Source: Leptodontidium sp. MPI-SDFR-AT-0119
Lineage: Eukaryota; Ascomycota; Leotiomycetes; Helotiales; Leptodontidiaceae
Length of the DNA: 64,000 nucleotides
Reading direction: 5' to 3'
Assembly (NCBI GenBank): GCA_020726505.1
Contig: JAHLEZ010000001.1
Span: forward strand, 4,464,001 to 4,528,000
In this document: positions 23,555 through 35,812 of the stretch, piece by piece
Position numbering within the stretch: the first letter of the stretch is position 1
Layout: every line of letters starts with the position of its first letter
Program-made: the position numbers and the translations under genes
Notes under the pieces: generated by a model
What the model was told of the DNA's origin: nothing
The model's input: only the letters and a program-made list of their open reading frames with translations
Databases searched by the model: none

Positions 23555-26034
23555 AATTTGGAAGTGAGACTGAGACTATTGGGTCGTCTGTCTTTCCGTT
23601 TTTGTGCTTTGCTTTGCTTGGCTTATGGCGGTAAAGTAAAAGGAGAGGTTATGCTTATTGCCCTTGATCGTTCTGGGATAGGTAGGTAGGAAGGAAGAGA
23701 GTTTGTCTTCCGACGACAGGAGTGTGAAAGTCGCGGGAACGGGACGCTCGCCGACTTTTGAGTCAAAGCCAACAAAACAACACCTGATGGAAAAGCTCGC
23801 CTTGACAGGGCGAACTTTATGGGAATATTTTGAGGGAAGGGTTAATGGAAGTGGAGAGAGACACAAGAACGGAAGGGAAAAAATTATACGAACGTGAGTT
23901 GTTTCCTCTTCTTTTTTTTCGGCGAGTCGGTGTTCTGGAAAATGGGGGGAGAGAAATAATTAAATCTCCGGCTCTGGGCCGTGGCGTCTGCGGCAGTGGG
24001 GGAGCAGTTCATCTGATTGGGTTGTCTGCGACAATGGGGCTGAAAAGGGCATAGTTTGCAAATATATGGGATCCGGAACTGGCATTCTGTACCTTGTGGA
24101 GGTAATTTGGTGGGACTCGAGGAGAAGGGTGTGGAATTGCGACATTGAGGAGCTGCCAGATACCATATATGAAGCTAGAGTACAGAGCAGTCGTCGTTCA
24201 CGATGCTCCCAGCAGTTCCGAGAAGTACGAGCAGTGCCGGAACGGATTCACGAGTCTTGCAATATTCGGGATTGGAGAGTGATATTTGAAGTGTTTCATG
24301 GGATGCCGAGTCGTAGCGTGCTTTTGTCCCTGGGGATCATCTACAAAGCAATTAATTGGCCTAGCTTGCATTGCTGTCCTGCAGAGTTGCTGCACGAGCA
24401 ATTAGAGAGAGGACCCATCCATTTACCTTCTTTGGCCAGCTCTGCGTGGACAAGAAAGACATAGGTATATCTGGGCCTGCCGCGGAATAATTTCAGACAG
24501 AGGAAAGGAGAGGAAGAGATCTATGAGAAAGTGTAGAAAGGAAAAAGGAATGCAGAAGAAGATGATTATGAACAAGTGTAGAAAGTAGAAGAGGCACGAA
24601 GAGGAAGGGATTGTGCAAAAGTGTAATCGGATATCCATGGCCAGAGCCCAGACAGCATTCAAAGTGCTTTGACAATTGGATGATCTTTGCAATTGGGTGC
24701 GAAGAAAGGCTCACGGATGTGAATCCGATCGCGAATCGTGATGGGGATCGCGCACAGCCGACGAAGTAAGATAATCGAAGGCTTGCCGGTACTTGCTGTA
24801 ATTCGTACTTCGTGCTTATGAATTGGATGGACATGGATGGGTGGATATCTGCGACTTTGTTCGATACACCAAAAGGTTGACGATAAGTAAGTACCTATGA
24901 TTAGTCCATGCAGCCATCACATATTTATTTATATTTATTTGCCTGCAACGCACCGTCCACTACCTACGTACTCGTACACCTTCCTTCCACAGCATCATAA
25001 TCATCTGAATAATGAACGGTGTGTCTGATCCATCACTTGTTACCCTCTTACCTCTGCTGTGATTCTATCCTTCCTTCCCTGGGATCTCCCACTACTCTAC
25101 GAAGGGTATTAAGCTGGGTGGGTGCTGTACTGTACTGTAAGGTACTGACAGTACAGTGGGCATCAAGCTCAAGCTCAAGCTCCATCAAGTCAATCTAATC
25201 TGCCCCTTTTGACAGTCCCCACACGCACCTCCCCTTCGCCTTCCCCTTCGCCTTCCCTCCGCTTCCCTTCCAATTGTAGCCAACCTACGTGCGTCTTGCT
25301 AAGCAGAAAGTGGTTGCTCGGCTATTAGCCTTCCCTTCCCTTCCCTTCCCTCTTTCCCGTTCCTTTTCCCCCCTCAAAAAGCAAGCAATAAGCAATCGGC
25401 GCCAGAGACCTGACCTTCTTCCCACCAGCCAGCAGAAGCAGCCCCCCCGCCCAGCCCAGCCAGCCCAGCCAGCCTTCCTAGTCCGGCTCTCCACACCCAC
25501 CCACCCACCCACCCACCCACCTGCGCTGCACTGAACTGAACTGCTCTCGCTGCACTGCACCACCATTCGTCCCTTCCCTTCCCTTCCACTCTACTTTCCG
25601 CTCCGCCAGCCAGCTGCCCTGCCCTGCCCTGCCCAACCCAAACCACTGCCACTAAACTACCACTGCCGCAACCTCACCTTACTCACCTCACCTCCATCCT
25701 GTCCTCCCTCCTCTCAGTTGGACTTCGCGTCAGCTCTTCCTCTTCAATTCCACTGACCATCCATCCATCCATCGCACTGCTACTGCTGCGCCGACTCACT
25801 CATCCCATTCAATTCCATCACCACTTGTCACCAAGCTGACGGCGACCACCAACAGCCAATAGCCCCGGGGAGCTAGCTATCCTCCGTTTTTGGCTCACCC
25901 CCCGAACCCCCCTACCTAGCCTCATCTCGATCTCCGACGTCCAAGTTCCAGTTCCCGTCGAACGAACGAACGAACAAACAAACTCCAACAACACATCACA
26001 TCCCGACCTTCTCCTCCACAATCCGACCGCCATC
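23555..26034. other. Long intergenic and upstream region of the Gbeta gene
   Basis: About 2.5 kb without a supported gene. A 132-codon frame near 24066 has no recognisable motif or splice context and is not called. From about 25200 to 25950 the plus strand is strongly pyrimidine-rich and full of short C/T repeats, as expected for a long fungal promoter and 5' leader of the G protein beta gene. Confidence 0.5.
25491..25521. repeat. (CCCA)n microsatellite
   Basis: About seven tandem copies of the tetramer CCCA (ACCC) within the pyrimidine-rich Gbeta upstream region. Flanked by related short tracts built on TTCCC near 25331-25365 and 25570-25590, and CCTG near 25616-25635. Confidence 0.8.
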
Positions 26035-27378
26035 ATGTCGAACGAAGTATCGCCCGATCAGATGCAGGCGCGCATCCAGCAAGCCCGTCGCGAGGCAGAG
26101 AACCTGAAGGACAGAATAAAGCGCAAGAAGGATGAGCTGGCCGACGGCACGCGTAAGTCAATCAAAACGACAGACCTCAAGGCCTCTGAGCCCATTATCA
26201 TCCAATTGACAAGGTCCTTGGTATGTAGCGATTGCGACTGTGCACTAACGATGATTGTGTAGTTTCTGGCATCGCCCGGAGTCAGCAGGAGGCCCTACCG
26301 AAGAACACGATGATGAAGACCAGAAAGACCTTGAAGGGACATCTTGCGAAGATTTACGCCATGCATTGGTCGACCGACCGGAGACATTTGGTTTCGGCAT
26401 CACAAGACGGGAAGCTCATCATCTGGGACGCATATACAACTAATAAAGTTCACGCCATTCCTCTGCGCTCGTCTTGGGTCATGACCTGCGCTTACGCCCC
26501 CAGCGGAAACTACGTTGCTTGCGGTGGTCTCGATAATATCTGTTCGATTTACAACCTCAACTCGAATCGCGACGGTCCAACCCGAGTTGCACGGGAACTT
26601 TCTGGTCACTCCGGATATCTTTCCTGCTGTCGGTTCATCAACGACCGAAGTATCCTCACCTCCTCTGGCGATATGACATGTATGAAGTGGGACGTAGAGA
26701 CAGGATCAAAGGTCACCGAATTTGCAGACCATCTTGGAGATGTCATGAGCATCAGCATCAACCCAACGAATCAGAACACCTTCGTCTCCGGTGCCTGCGA
26801 TGCATTTGCGAAACTGTGGGACATTCGTGCTGGCAAGGCTGTCCAAACTTTCGCCGGACACGAGTCGGATATTAATGCCATTCAATTCTTCCCGGATGGA
26901 CACTCATTTGTCACTGGTTCCGATGATGCAACCTGCAGACTGTTCGACATTCGGGCTGATAGGGAACTCAACCAATACGGAGTACGTGTGCCTTGAGCTT
27001 GGACAGGATGTTTGCTAACAATTACCAGAGCGAAGCAATTCTCTGCGGTATTACCTCGGTTGCTACATCAGTATCTGGAAGGCTTCTGTTCGCTGGTTAT
27101 GATGATTTCGAATGCAAAGTAAGAATGGCAGACTGCGATGCCCTGTCAATCTCAAATCATGTCCCGAGGCTAACTATTTACCTAGGTTTGGGACATCACT
27201 CGTGGAGAGAAGGTTGGATCGCTGGTCGGCCACGACAACCGGGTTAGCTGCTTGGGTGTTAGCAACGATGGCATGAGTTTGTGTACTGGATCTTGGGATT
27301 CATTGGTATGTGAAGCTCTAATTACTCCTGCGGAGAAGCATGACTAACCTCTCCCAGCTCAAAATCTGGGCCATGTGA
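26035..27378 (+). CDS. gnb-1: Heterotrimeric G protein beta subunit
   Basis: The ATG at 26035 opens the coiled-coil N-terminus that binds Ggamma ([20 protein letters not shown]). After the first intron the protein runs through [18 protein letters not shown] and then seven WD40 blades, with WD ends such as [44 protein letters not shown] and the final LKIWAM before the TGA at 27376. Introns interrupt at about 26154, 26981, 27119 and 27306. Blade number and length fit canonical Gbeta of about 350-360 residues. It acts at the plasma membrane with Galpha and Ggamma to control growth, sporulation, mating and often secondary metabolism. The next gene downstream on the same strand is a phosducin-like Gbeta chaperone. 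The upstream region is unusually long and pyrimidine-rich. Confidence 0.96.
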
Positions 27379-30300
27379 GAGATCTTAATCCGACGACTGC
27401 GGACGGTATTCCACAATCGAGTTGTGCAGAGTAGCTCGAGGCTCATCAACCTCCGAAATCCGACCACATCTACAATACCTCTAATCACTCGCAACCGATA
27501 CACGATACCCCGCCTTGTTAATCTCTGCAACTTGGCGTATAACTGGACGAAGTTACGATACCAATCCATGCCTCGGCAAAGTAGGAGTCGCTGCTGAACT
27601 GGTCGATCTCCTTGGGGGACTGATCTGACAGTTGGCCGCGATCTCCGATTCTGTGCTGAATAATTCTCCTTTTCCCACTTCTTGTTCGTATGGGCGGTGC
27701 TGCTTGCATTACTCTTGCTCTTTTTCCGGCGTGTCTTTTAGCCCAAGGCTGTTTGCTGCGATGATATCCTACTGAGACATCTCTGGTCCTAAGCCGGCCC
27801 CCTCCGTCACATCGCCTTCCTCCCTGTTTTCCTTCTCTACCTGTCCTTTTTCCTTGTGCTCAATTTCCAAAATTAAAAAAAGCTCTCGAGGGGGTTTGTC
27901 TCGGTGGAGGATAGTCTGCTGTAGTGAGTTTATGGGGTGGTATCAGAGGCCTGTGTCTGTGTTTGTGTTGGTCTTATAAAGCCCCCAAGAAGGCTGGCTG
28001 CATGGACTAACTGCCCCCTTCTTGTTTTTGGGTATGTGTGTAGATATATTATGTGCTGGGAGGATTGAGCAGCGAAGGAGAGATGAGGAGGGGAGGGGGG
28101 ATATGAGGGATGGATGGACTCTTTTATCAAGCTGTTGTTGTGTTGCTGCTGCTACTGCTTCGCTACCCCCATCTGCCTCGGCGTCGTCGGTTCCATCAGT
28201 TAATCAATCAATGCTTGTACAATAGTCCGAATAATTGCATAGAAAAGAATGGCTTGTTTTCTATATTCGCGTGACTGATATGAAAATCATCTTGGGGTGC
28301 GGGGGTTGGGATGCAGAGAAGGAAACGAAACAAGGCAAGGGGACGGGATGGGGGAGAGTTAAGGAAGGGGGTTTCTTTCTTTAACGAGAAGTGTAATAGC
28401 TGCAGATATATTTATTGCAGGTGGAAAGTATAATTAATATTATGTCCCATGATACGCAGCCACATCCATCACCTTAACTCTGTTTTGACCCTGACCCTCA
28501 CCACCGTTGGTGATTCTGTGTTGGTAGGTAAGCTTCTGGCTTTTGGTTCAAAATACTTTTGGTTCCAAAAGAAGGAAAGAAAGGAGGGTTTGAATTGAAT
28601 TGAAATGTATTGAAAATGTATTGTATGTGTGATAGTTTGATAGATGGTAGAAGTTTAAGGGTTACATTACTGACTTTGTTGATGGGTAGCTTTGTATGTT
28701 GCAAGCTGCTTGTTACAGGCGGTAGAGGTGCTGATTGAAGGAGTTAGCTTGTCTTCTCCTCTCCTCCGTTAATTTAGCTGTAAAGACAGTTACGTTCAGG
28801 TTTATTCAGAGGAAAGGAAACGGCCGCTACTGTTGGTCAACGGATAGGCCAGGCAGCCAGCCAGGCAGCCAGCCAGTTGCCTAGTCGATCATATTCATTG
28901 GATGTAATGTGATTGATATGATCGGCGGACTGCTCCCTGAGCTAGCACTAGTAATAGTACCTTAATGTAAGTTCCTTAGAACTACCGATGCTGGTGGCTT
29001 TTCACGCTTTGCATTGGTCGCTCTGGTGTGGTCTGGTGGTATCCTGTAGTATGTATGGTATGACTGCATCTCGCATACGAAACGTCTACCTACGTACGCT
29101 AAAACAGCTCCCTTTCCCTCCCCTCTCGCTCCTGCCTTCCGCTTGAACCTCCCAAACTAATGCCAGGAAGTACACTGCTGCACTACAAAACCAGTACGAC
29201 CTCCTGTTTTGCTCTCTGACCGTTTTCTGTCCTTGTGGTTGATGCATGCTTGGATACTGAGAGGTGGTAGGCAATGGCATACTATTTTTTAGCGTATCCT
29301 GATTCCTGAAGAGAAAGGACACGTCTGTTGTTGATCTGCTCGGTGTGTTTCTGTTCCTCGGCGAATTTCATTTGTTACGCCCCTTTGGTAGGGGAAGGGT
29401 GAGGGAAGGCGATGCGAGGTGATTTGTTTGATTGAGACGCTTGCGAAGGCTTGAGACGGTCTGAAGGATGGGAGGAGAGGGATATGCCTGCACGGCACTC
29501 CTCGTTAAGAGGAGGAAACAAAATACAAGGAGAAGAGGAAAGGGAAACATCGGCAGAGTTTGACTGATCGTCAGTTGACAGTAACCTTGTGCTTATTCCC
29601 CTGCACGAGGGTGGGGATAGGCCACTTAGGAAAATGTATCTACTCTTTGACAGATGTGAGCTTGGATGTTGATAACATGCAGTTATTGGCAGTCGGAGAG
29701 TATTTCGTTGTCCAATTACGGTTGAAGACATGTAATAAGATATCACTGTATGCCAGAGAATAACCAATGATTACCCATCCAGCTCCATTGCGTGTTGTCT
29801 TCACGTATGAATAAGTAACGCGAGAAATAGCCAGCGCCAATTAAAACATTGGAAAGCAGAAAGCAGGTGTCTTATCCTTGTCAATCAAAGGGGTTCCTGT
29901 GCCTGAAATAGCCTGAACTAGGTGCTGTCGCGTTAGCTGAAGAAGAGTGACGTTGGTGATCTCCCCTCGCTCCACTCGCTCGACGGAAAACCCCAGCACG
30001 GGCACACGCGCATGGTTGAAGCATGGCATAAAACCTCGAAATACCACCTCTGAAACAGCTGGAAGCAGCTGCAACACCACGCCTCTCCTCTTTTCCGCTC
30101 ACATCCGACCACTCACCACCCTTCCCCTATTCCTGGAACGGCGGAGATGTCTTGAGCCCGACCTGTGACATCCACTCTGAGGCTGGACGGACGTCTTCCA
30201 TCACCCGGCCACGCCTTCTCCCGCGTCTTCCAGAAGCATTTCAGACACTCCCTTGCGCCTCTTCCCCTTCTCCCCCTCCCATCCCCTCCCTCCCCTTCGT

Positions 30301-30462
30301 CTTCTCCTTTCGTTCACGGTTCAGCCCTCGTCGATCTACTGTAACTGCCGGACCGAAACCCCTTCACCTCGCAGGCTCACCCTCACATCCCTCATACACC
30401 TCGAGCCAGCCAGTCAGCCATAAATAAGACCCTCAGCGCACCCTGCACCACTCTCCTTCAAA
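27379..30462. other. Long intergenic region between Gbeta and phosducin-like genes
   Basis: About 3.1 kb with no supported gene. It contains the Gbeta 3' untranslated region, several low-complexity tracts, a short tandem repeat at 28849-28877, and the probable promoter of the phosducin-like gene. All open frames are short and without motif. No tRNA-like fold was recognised by eye. A non-coding transcript cannot be excluded. Confidence 0.45.
28849..28877. repeat. Short tandem repeat on AGGCAGCCAGCC
   Basis: Two and a half copies of a 12-base unit (AGGCAGCCAGCC) in the intergenic region between the Gbeta and phosducin-like genes. Confidence 0.75.
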
Positions 30463-31462
30463 ATGGCAGCCAAAACCGCCGCACAAGAAGAATTCGACAA
30501 CATCATATCCAAAGCCTCCTCAGCCGGTAGACTCACTAGCCACCGCGACGATATCGAAGACTATAAGAACGACAAGATCGAGGAGGATAACCTCAGCGGC
30601 GAGGATCAAGACGAGGAGCAAGCCTTCCTACAGAAGCAGATCGACGACAGTATGCGCATGCCTTCCCTCGACCCCCGCGGCGGACCCATGTTCCTCCCGC
30701 ACCGAGACTTCGACAATGGCCGCACCACGGGCGTCAAGGGCGTCATTGCTGATGCGCGCAGTTTCGAGGAGGCGAGACGTAGCAAGACGAAGGATGGTTG
30801 GAGGAGTAAGGTTGCGAGGGCGAGCAGCGCGACGAGGATGGGCAATGGCAATGAGGAGAACAAGAGGATGAGTACCTTCCTGAGGGATGAGGGTGAGGGT
30901 AGTGCGAGTGAGGAAGAGGAGTTCGTGGAGCGCTGGAGAGAGCAGAGACGTGAGGAGTTGAAGAGAGAGGGGAATGATATTAGGAACAGGAGGACGAGTC
31001 CTAGTGTTCGTCGGTATGGACGTTTCGACGAGGTTGATGCGTTGGGCTATCTGGATGCTATTGAGAAGGTTACGAGGGATACGGTCGTGGTGGTCTTTGT
31101 TTATGATCCTGAGGTATGCTTCTTCTTTCTCTCCTGTCTCTCATCACCATTCCTTACCCCCTCCTTCCAAACTCCTCACCAAACATAGCATATATAGACT
31201 AACACCCCCAAAGTGTCCAGTCTCCCAAGTCATCTCAGACGCTCTCTCACCCCTCGTCTCCCAAAACCCCTCCATCCACTTTGTCCGCGTACACTACGAA
31301 GACATAGAGTTCGACAACGCAGGCGTGCCCGCTATCCTCGCATACAAGAACCAAGGCGACCTCTTCGCGAACCTAACCTACATCATCGACCAGATCCCAG
31401 ACGATACTCTATTCGATACCCGGGCCCTGGAGAATATCCTCAGAAAGCACAAAGTGCTATGA
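30463..31462 (+). CDS. Phosducin-like protein, Gbeta-gamma folding co-chaperone
   Basis: Two exons join at about 31112/31213 (YDPE|CPVSQVISDAL) through a roughly 100-bp GT-AG intron. The acidic N-terminal half (EDYKNDKIEEDNLSGEDQDE) is followed by a charged helix region, then the phosducin signature YGRFDEVDALGYLDAIEKV and a thioredoxin-like fold with VVVVFVYDPECPVS, IHFVRVHYEDIEFDNAGVPA and LAYKNQGDLFANL. Phosducin-like proteins work with the CCT chaperonin to fold Gbeta and assemble the Gbeta-gamma dimer; fungal members (BDM-1/PhnA type) are needed for Gbeta function. The neighbouring upstream gene is Gbeta itself. Full length, with no break. Confidence 0.92.
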
Positions 31463-32539
31463 AGGGGTTGTGAAATTTGACTTCCAATCTCATATACCGT
31501 CACTTCACTGGGGCGACTTTGCTTTGCTACATTGGGCATCTGGTTGGATGGTCCCTCGCTTGCTTTACTGATTGGTGGATGGATACCTCTTTCAAGGGTC
31601 TGGGTTGGGCGCCTGATCGGCTTTGGGTCCTGGTTTCTGGTGTTGAAGGACTTGCTTGCTTGCATGGAGTTATCTCATTTCTCGCGATGGCGTTCATGGA
31701 TTCCTAGATACCATGCTTCACTACGGCTTTACTTCACTTCATACCACACAACATATCCGACGTCTCGCCAAGATACCCATCCAGTAATCCACCCTCTCTC
31801 TCCTCTGTACACTACACTACACTACCACCGCCTTCACATTTCCAGTTCTATACCGCGTTGTCCATTTTCGCAACGAAGAAGAACGAACAAAGAGTCATGT
31901 ACGATACAATAAGATACGAGGGCATAGAAGCGGAATTTGCGAGCATGGAATTTTCTCTTTTTTTTTGCTTGTCTTTCTCTTCTCAAGGCTTTAGCGATGA
32001 GATAAACTGGATTGATGCTAGATTTGCATGGCAAGGCATGGCATGGAATACAATTGCGAATAATACCCTTTTGAAATTCTAAAATCCTTGAAGCCACTAT
32101 TTGCAGATGTGGAATGTGAGACCGAGTATGCTATATTTTATCGATATCCTCTGATATAACTTCGATGAAACACCTAAACGCTCCCTACCTACATTTTATT
32201 TACTTTTGCAGACTGCTGTCTCGGGTAAATTACGCTACCCCTCAATTTCACGTGCATGTATGAAAAATGAAGGGATGTCAATGGGAAATGTGAGACAAGA
32301 CTATCTTCGCATGTATCTCCTCCATCATTCAAGCAAGAAAAGCTAGATGATAGACATATTTGATAATACCAATCAAAGTCCTCCTTTCCTTCTTGCCCTT
32401 TTTCGCTTCGCTGTCCATCCATATCCCGCTGCCTACCTACTTGAACACCAATAAATCATTAATCACAAAGCGAAGCATGGCATGCATATACTGTTTGCAC
32501 ATCCCAGGTCCTCTTTCCAAATTTTGACCTTAGCATACC
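31463..32539. other. Convergent intergenic stretch
   Basis: About 1.1 kb holding the 3' ends of the phosducin-like gene and the Zn2Cys6 regulator gene. Small frames only, with no recognisable features. Confidence 0.5.
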
Positions 32540-35500
32540 TTAATAACCACCGTCAACAAAAGGCGGCGCATCCAACGCCATGAAATCCAGCAGATCCATC
32601 CCGCCTACATTGACACCCTCAGCCGTCTGCGTAACACCTTGATCACCTAGATGCTGGTAGAAAGCCGTTCCGGGAGGAAGGTACCAGAAATCCGTGCCGC
32701 CATTAGCATTCCAGTCACTGAACGGATCCTGCAAATCGTTGCCGTAATTCGAGCCAGGACCTTGGTTGTAGGATGTGCCGGGAGCGGGGACAAAAGATCC
32801 TTGGTTGAGGTCAAACGGTGTGGCTGATACGTTGAGATCTGTTGAGACTTGAGAGTGAGTAGGGTTTCAAAAGAGATGGGGAGAAGGAGTGCTTTTGTTA
32901 CTTACCTGCGCCGTTCCCCATGCCGTAATTCGGCGTTGCAGCATTCCATTCCCGGATCTGGTCGCGCTGGTCCATCTTTTGTCGCTTGGTGTCGGGTTCC
33001 TGATGCATGGCTGGACTACGAACGCTGCTGATATTTTCGCCATGTGGATTCGGACCAGGTGCACTAATGAAGCGGCTTCGTAGACGAGAAGTCAGTGTTT
33101 CGAGAAGATCTGCAAAACGGATTCCAAGGTGAACATCATCAACCACACAGTTCCGTAGAGCATCGACTGCTCTGTCCATAAGTCCGATACTAAGCTCTAC
33201 ATCGCTTTTAGAGGCACCCAGAGCGAATGTCTTCAGCAAAAACATAGCACCGCTAATGATTCTGAAATAGGTCCGTACTGGGGCGTGCTTCAGATAGTCT
33301 CCAGGTAGAAGACCATCGACCACTATTCTTAGAAGTTCTCGACTTCCATCTACGACTTCCTTCACGTAATCTTGGTCAGCAGCTGTGTAGCTACCAAAGG
33401 TCGCGAGAGGAAGCTTTCCGTAATATGTCTGCTGGTTCTCAGTTGACATGGATCCAGGTACTGATCCGTTTCCAGGATGAGCAGATGCATTGAACCGATT
33501 GCCAGCCTCTGTACTACATCTTTCGACAACAGCCTGAAGAGAGAGGGAGTTGACGTAGATTCGAACATACTGATACTCGATGGAAAGTATGTGGCCGATG
33601 TACTGTGGCAGTTTAAACCTCTCAAACTCTGTTTTCCATGCTTTGAGCATGGGCTGGAAGTCTTTGAGAAGCTCAACGTAACTTGAGTTGTTGATGATCT
33701 TCGTTGTGTATTGTCTTGACCTGAAAAGTTTCTCGTTGCCAATTCGCATGGCATTGCTAATACCCGCCCAGCAGTGGATTATCTGATCGTCCAGCTCTAG
33801 GTCCGGGATGTAGTTGAAAGTATTGTTCACAGTGGTATTAGTTTCGGGGGTCTTGCCGTCGATTGAGGGCCTTCGTTTTCGAGGGGCAAAAGCGGGATCT
33901 GTAACACGTAGATTCTCGGGAACCATGTTCGTCCATCCAAGACGGCCGGCCAATTGCGTGACATATATCAGCAAAAGTCTTTTGATCCGTGCCGCACGTA
34001 GACGATATGCCTCGTCTTCGTATTCTGGTCGAGTCATTTCGCCTCCCGCAGCTAATAACTCCTCAATCGCGTCAAAAACGCCTAGCTCATAAGACAAACC
34101 CATTGCGGTGCTGAGCAGCATCCAACACATCCGATCGCTTCTCCATGCTGGCTCTAACCAACTTTCAATTCTCTTGCCACCAACACCTCTTGGAAGACGA
34201 GGAACTCCTTCTTCGTCTGTGCTGTACGTGTCAGAGACGTCATAAGATGGAAGCATAAGCTCATCTGTAGCCTCTGCTGGTGGGAAGTGAAGGGCTCGGG
34301 GATGCCATTCGGTCAAGATCATGAGACTTTCGATAGTACCCAGTGTCCTTAGACTGCCTTTTCGTAATCCCCTCCACGGAGCTGTACTGGATGTCTGTGC
34401 CTCTGATTCGGCCCCTGAGCCGCAAAATCCGCCACCAAAAGCTTCTTGCCCCCAAAGGCACCTTTCAATCATTCCACGTAAATAAGTCCAGAGTTGTTCA
34501 TGAATTGCATGTGATCTACAATGTCCTCCAGGGCCTGGTATCTGTCGATATCGGGTTGCAATTGTCAGAAGAGTGACAGTCAAAATCGGTTCCTCGACAA
34601 GAAGTGTTGGGTGGGTTCCAGGATCTCTGAAAGTGGGAGGAGATATTGGTGTAAGTGGAGAGAGGTATACATAGTAGCTACGATCCATCAGTAAAGTAAA
34701 CCTTGTCAAAAGAACTGAATACATACTAGTCGATGTAATCAATTGCTTCACTTGGAGTGAACCATCCAGCTCGGACAAATCGAAATCGAGACCAAGCCTT
34801 CACGGCATCCTTATAGCCTTGTTCCTGTGTTCTCTCTGGTCCATTCATGGTCTCTGAAGACAATGCAGGGTCGATTGCGGCATCTCTCCGCACCTCGGGG
34901 GGTCTCATATCGGTCTGAAATGGTCGATTGATGCTTTCGAGAGGGGAAGCGAGTGGTTGGTGTCCGGATGCGCTGTTATTGAGCATTGAAGAGACCTGGC
35001 TATTACTTCTCTTGTGGCCCGGACTAACGAACTGTAAGCATCCATTTCATCTTTTTTATATCGAGTCACATACCTATCGGTAGCAGCCTTGTACAGCAAA
35101 TCCAATGCATCATGAGGTCCTAGAGAGCATTAGCATCCTGCATCAAAGCTTCACCCAACAAGTTACCTACCATAGACCTCCCTTCGCATAACCTCCTGTG
35201 CTTCCAGATTCTCCAATTGTGTATTCGACTCGTCGGAGTGTCGCTCGTCTCGGTGGGAGTTATCTCTCGAGGCTTCGGTCGGGCGGCGCAAAGGTTGTGT
35301 TCTTCCAATTGATCCTCCAGGCGTCAACGGAGGTCCAGTTATGACAGGCGCACTATCTCCATAAGGTACTGCTGATCGAGCAGATGTCGGCGCTCCCATT
35401 GACGATTGTCGCATCGGTGCTGGTGGGGAGCCTTGTACCATCTTCCTGCCATTGCGAACGATGTAATCGTCCTGGTACTCGTACCCATCGAGACTGTCGG

Positions 35501-35812
35501 GCCTACCATCCTCATGCTTCCTCTTCCTCCTCGTCGCAGAGAAGAAACACTCTTTACTCTCTCGTCTGCATCGTACGCCTAGACAGAATTCTTAGCGATT
35601 GTTCTTGGGGTTCTTCCGGGCGGGCACTTACAAGGAGGGTCTCCAGGGCTGTCAACGCTTCCCAAGTCGCATTTGACCTTCCTCCGGCGACAAGGGATAC
35701 ACGCCTGGTAAACGCGTTTATGCTGAGGAGGCTGCTGCTGCGACTGCTGCGACTGCTGGGGAGAACCACTGCCAGTCGAGCCCTCAGCGTTCGCGTAGAT
35801 TGTTGAATCCAT
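32540..35812 (-). CDS. Zn2Cys6 transcription factor with middle homology region (possibly Aro80-like)
   Basis: The start at 35812 ([11 protein letters not shown]) leads through a Gln-rich stretch to the binuclear zinc cluster [15 protein letters not shown]...[15 protein letters not shown]. An intron splits the cluster just before its second half and all six Cys are kept. Later exons encode a disordered linker, a short exon [15 protein letters not shown], and a long region (about 34725-32900) with the fungal-specific MHR ([47 protein letters not shown]). The acidic C-terminus includes [17 protein letters not shown] and ends VDGGY. The CDLG...PPCxRCRRE spacing and the C-terminal motif remind me of Aro80-type regulators of aromatic amino-acid catabolism, but that is from memory and tentative. 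At least five introns. It acts in the nucleus. Confidence 0.85.

Noticed and set aside
24066..24464. 132-codon frame with no upstream partner
   Set aside because: No motif, no splice context, low-complexity surroundings. Judged a chance frame.
25200..25950. CRISPR-like or transposon terminal repeats in the C/T-rich block
   Set aside because: Only simple microsatellites of 4-5 bp units. No spaced direct repeats, terminal inverted repeats or target-site duplications were seen.
32540..35812. The Zn2Cys6 factor as the cluster's regulator
   Set aside because: It is 11 kb from the PKS, with three conserved cellular genes between. Its possible Aro80-type features suggest another role, though a link is not excluded.
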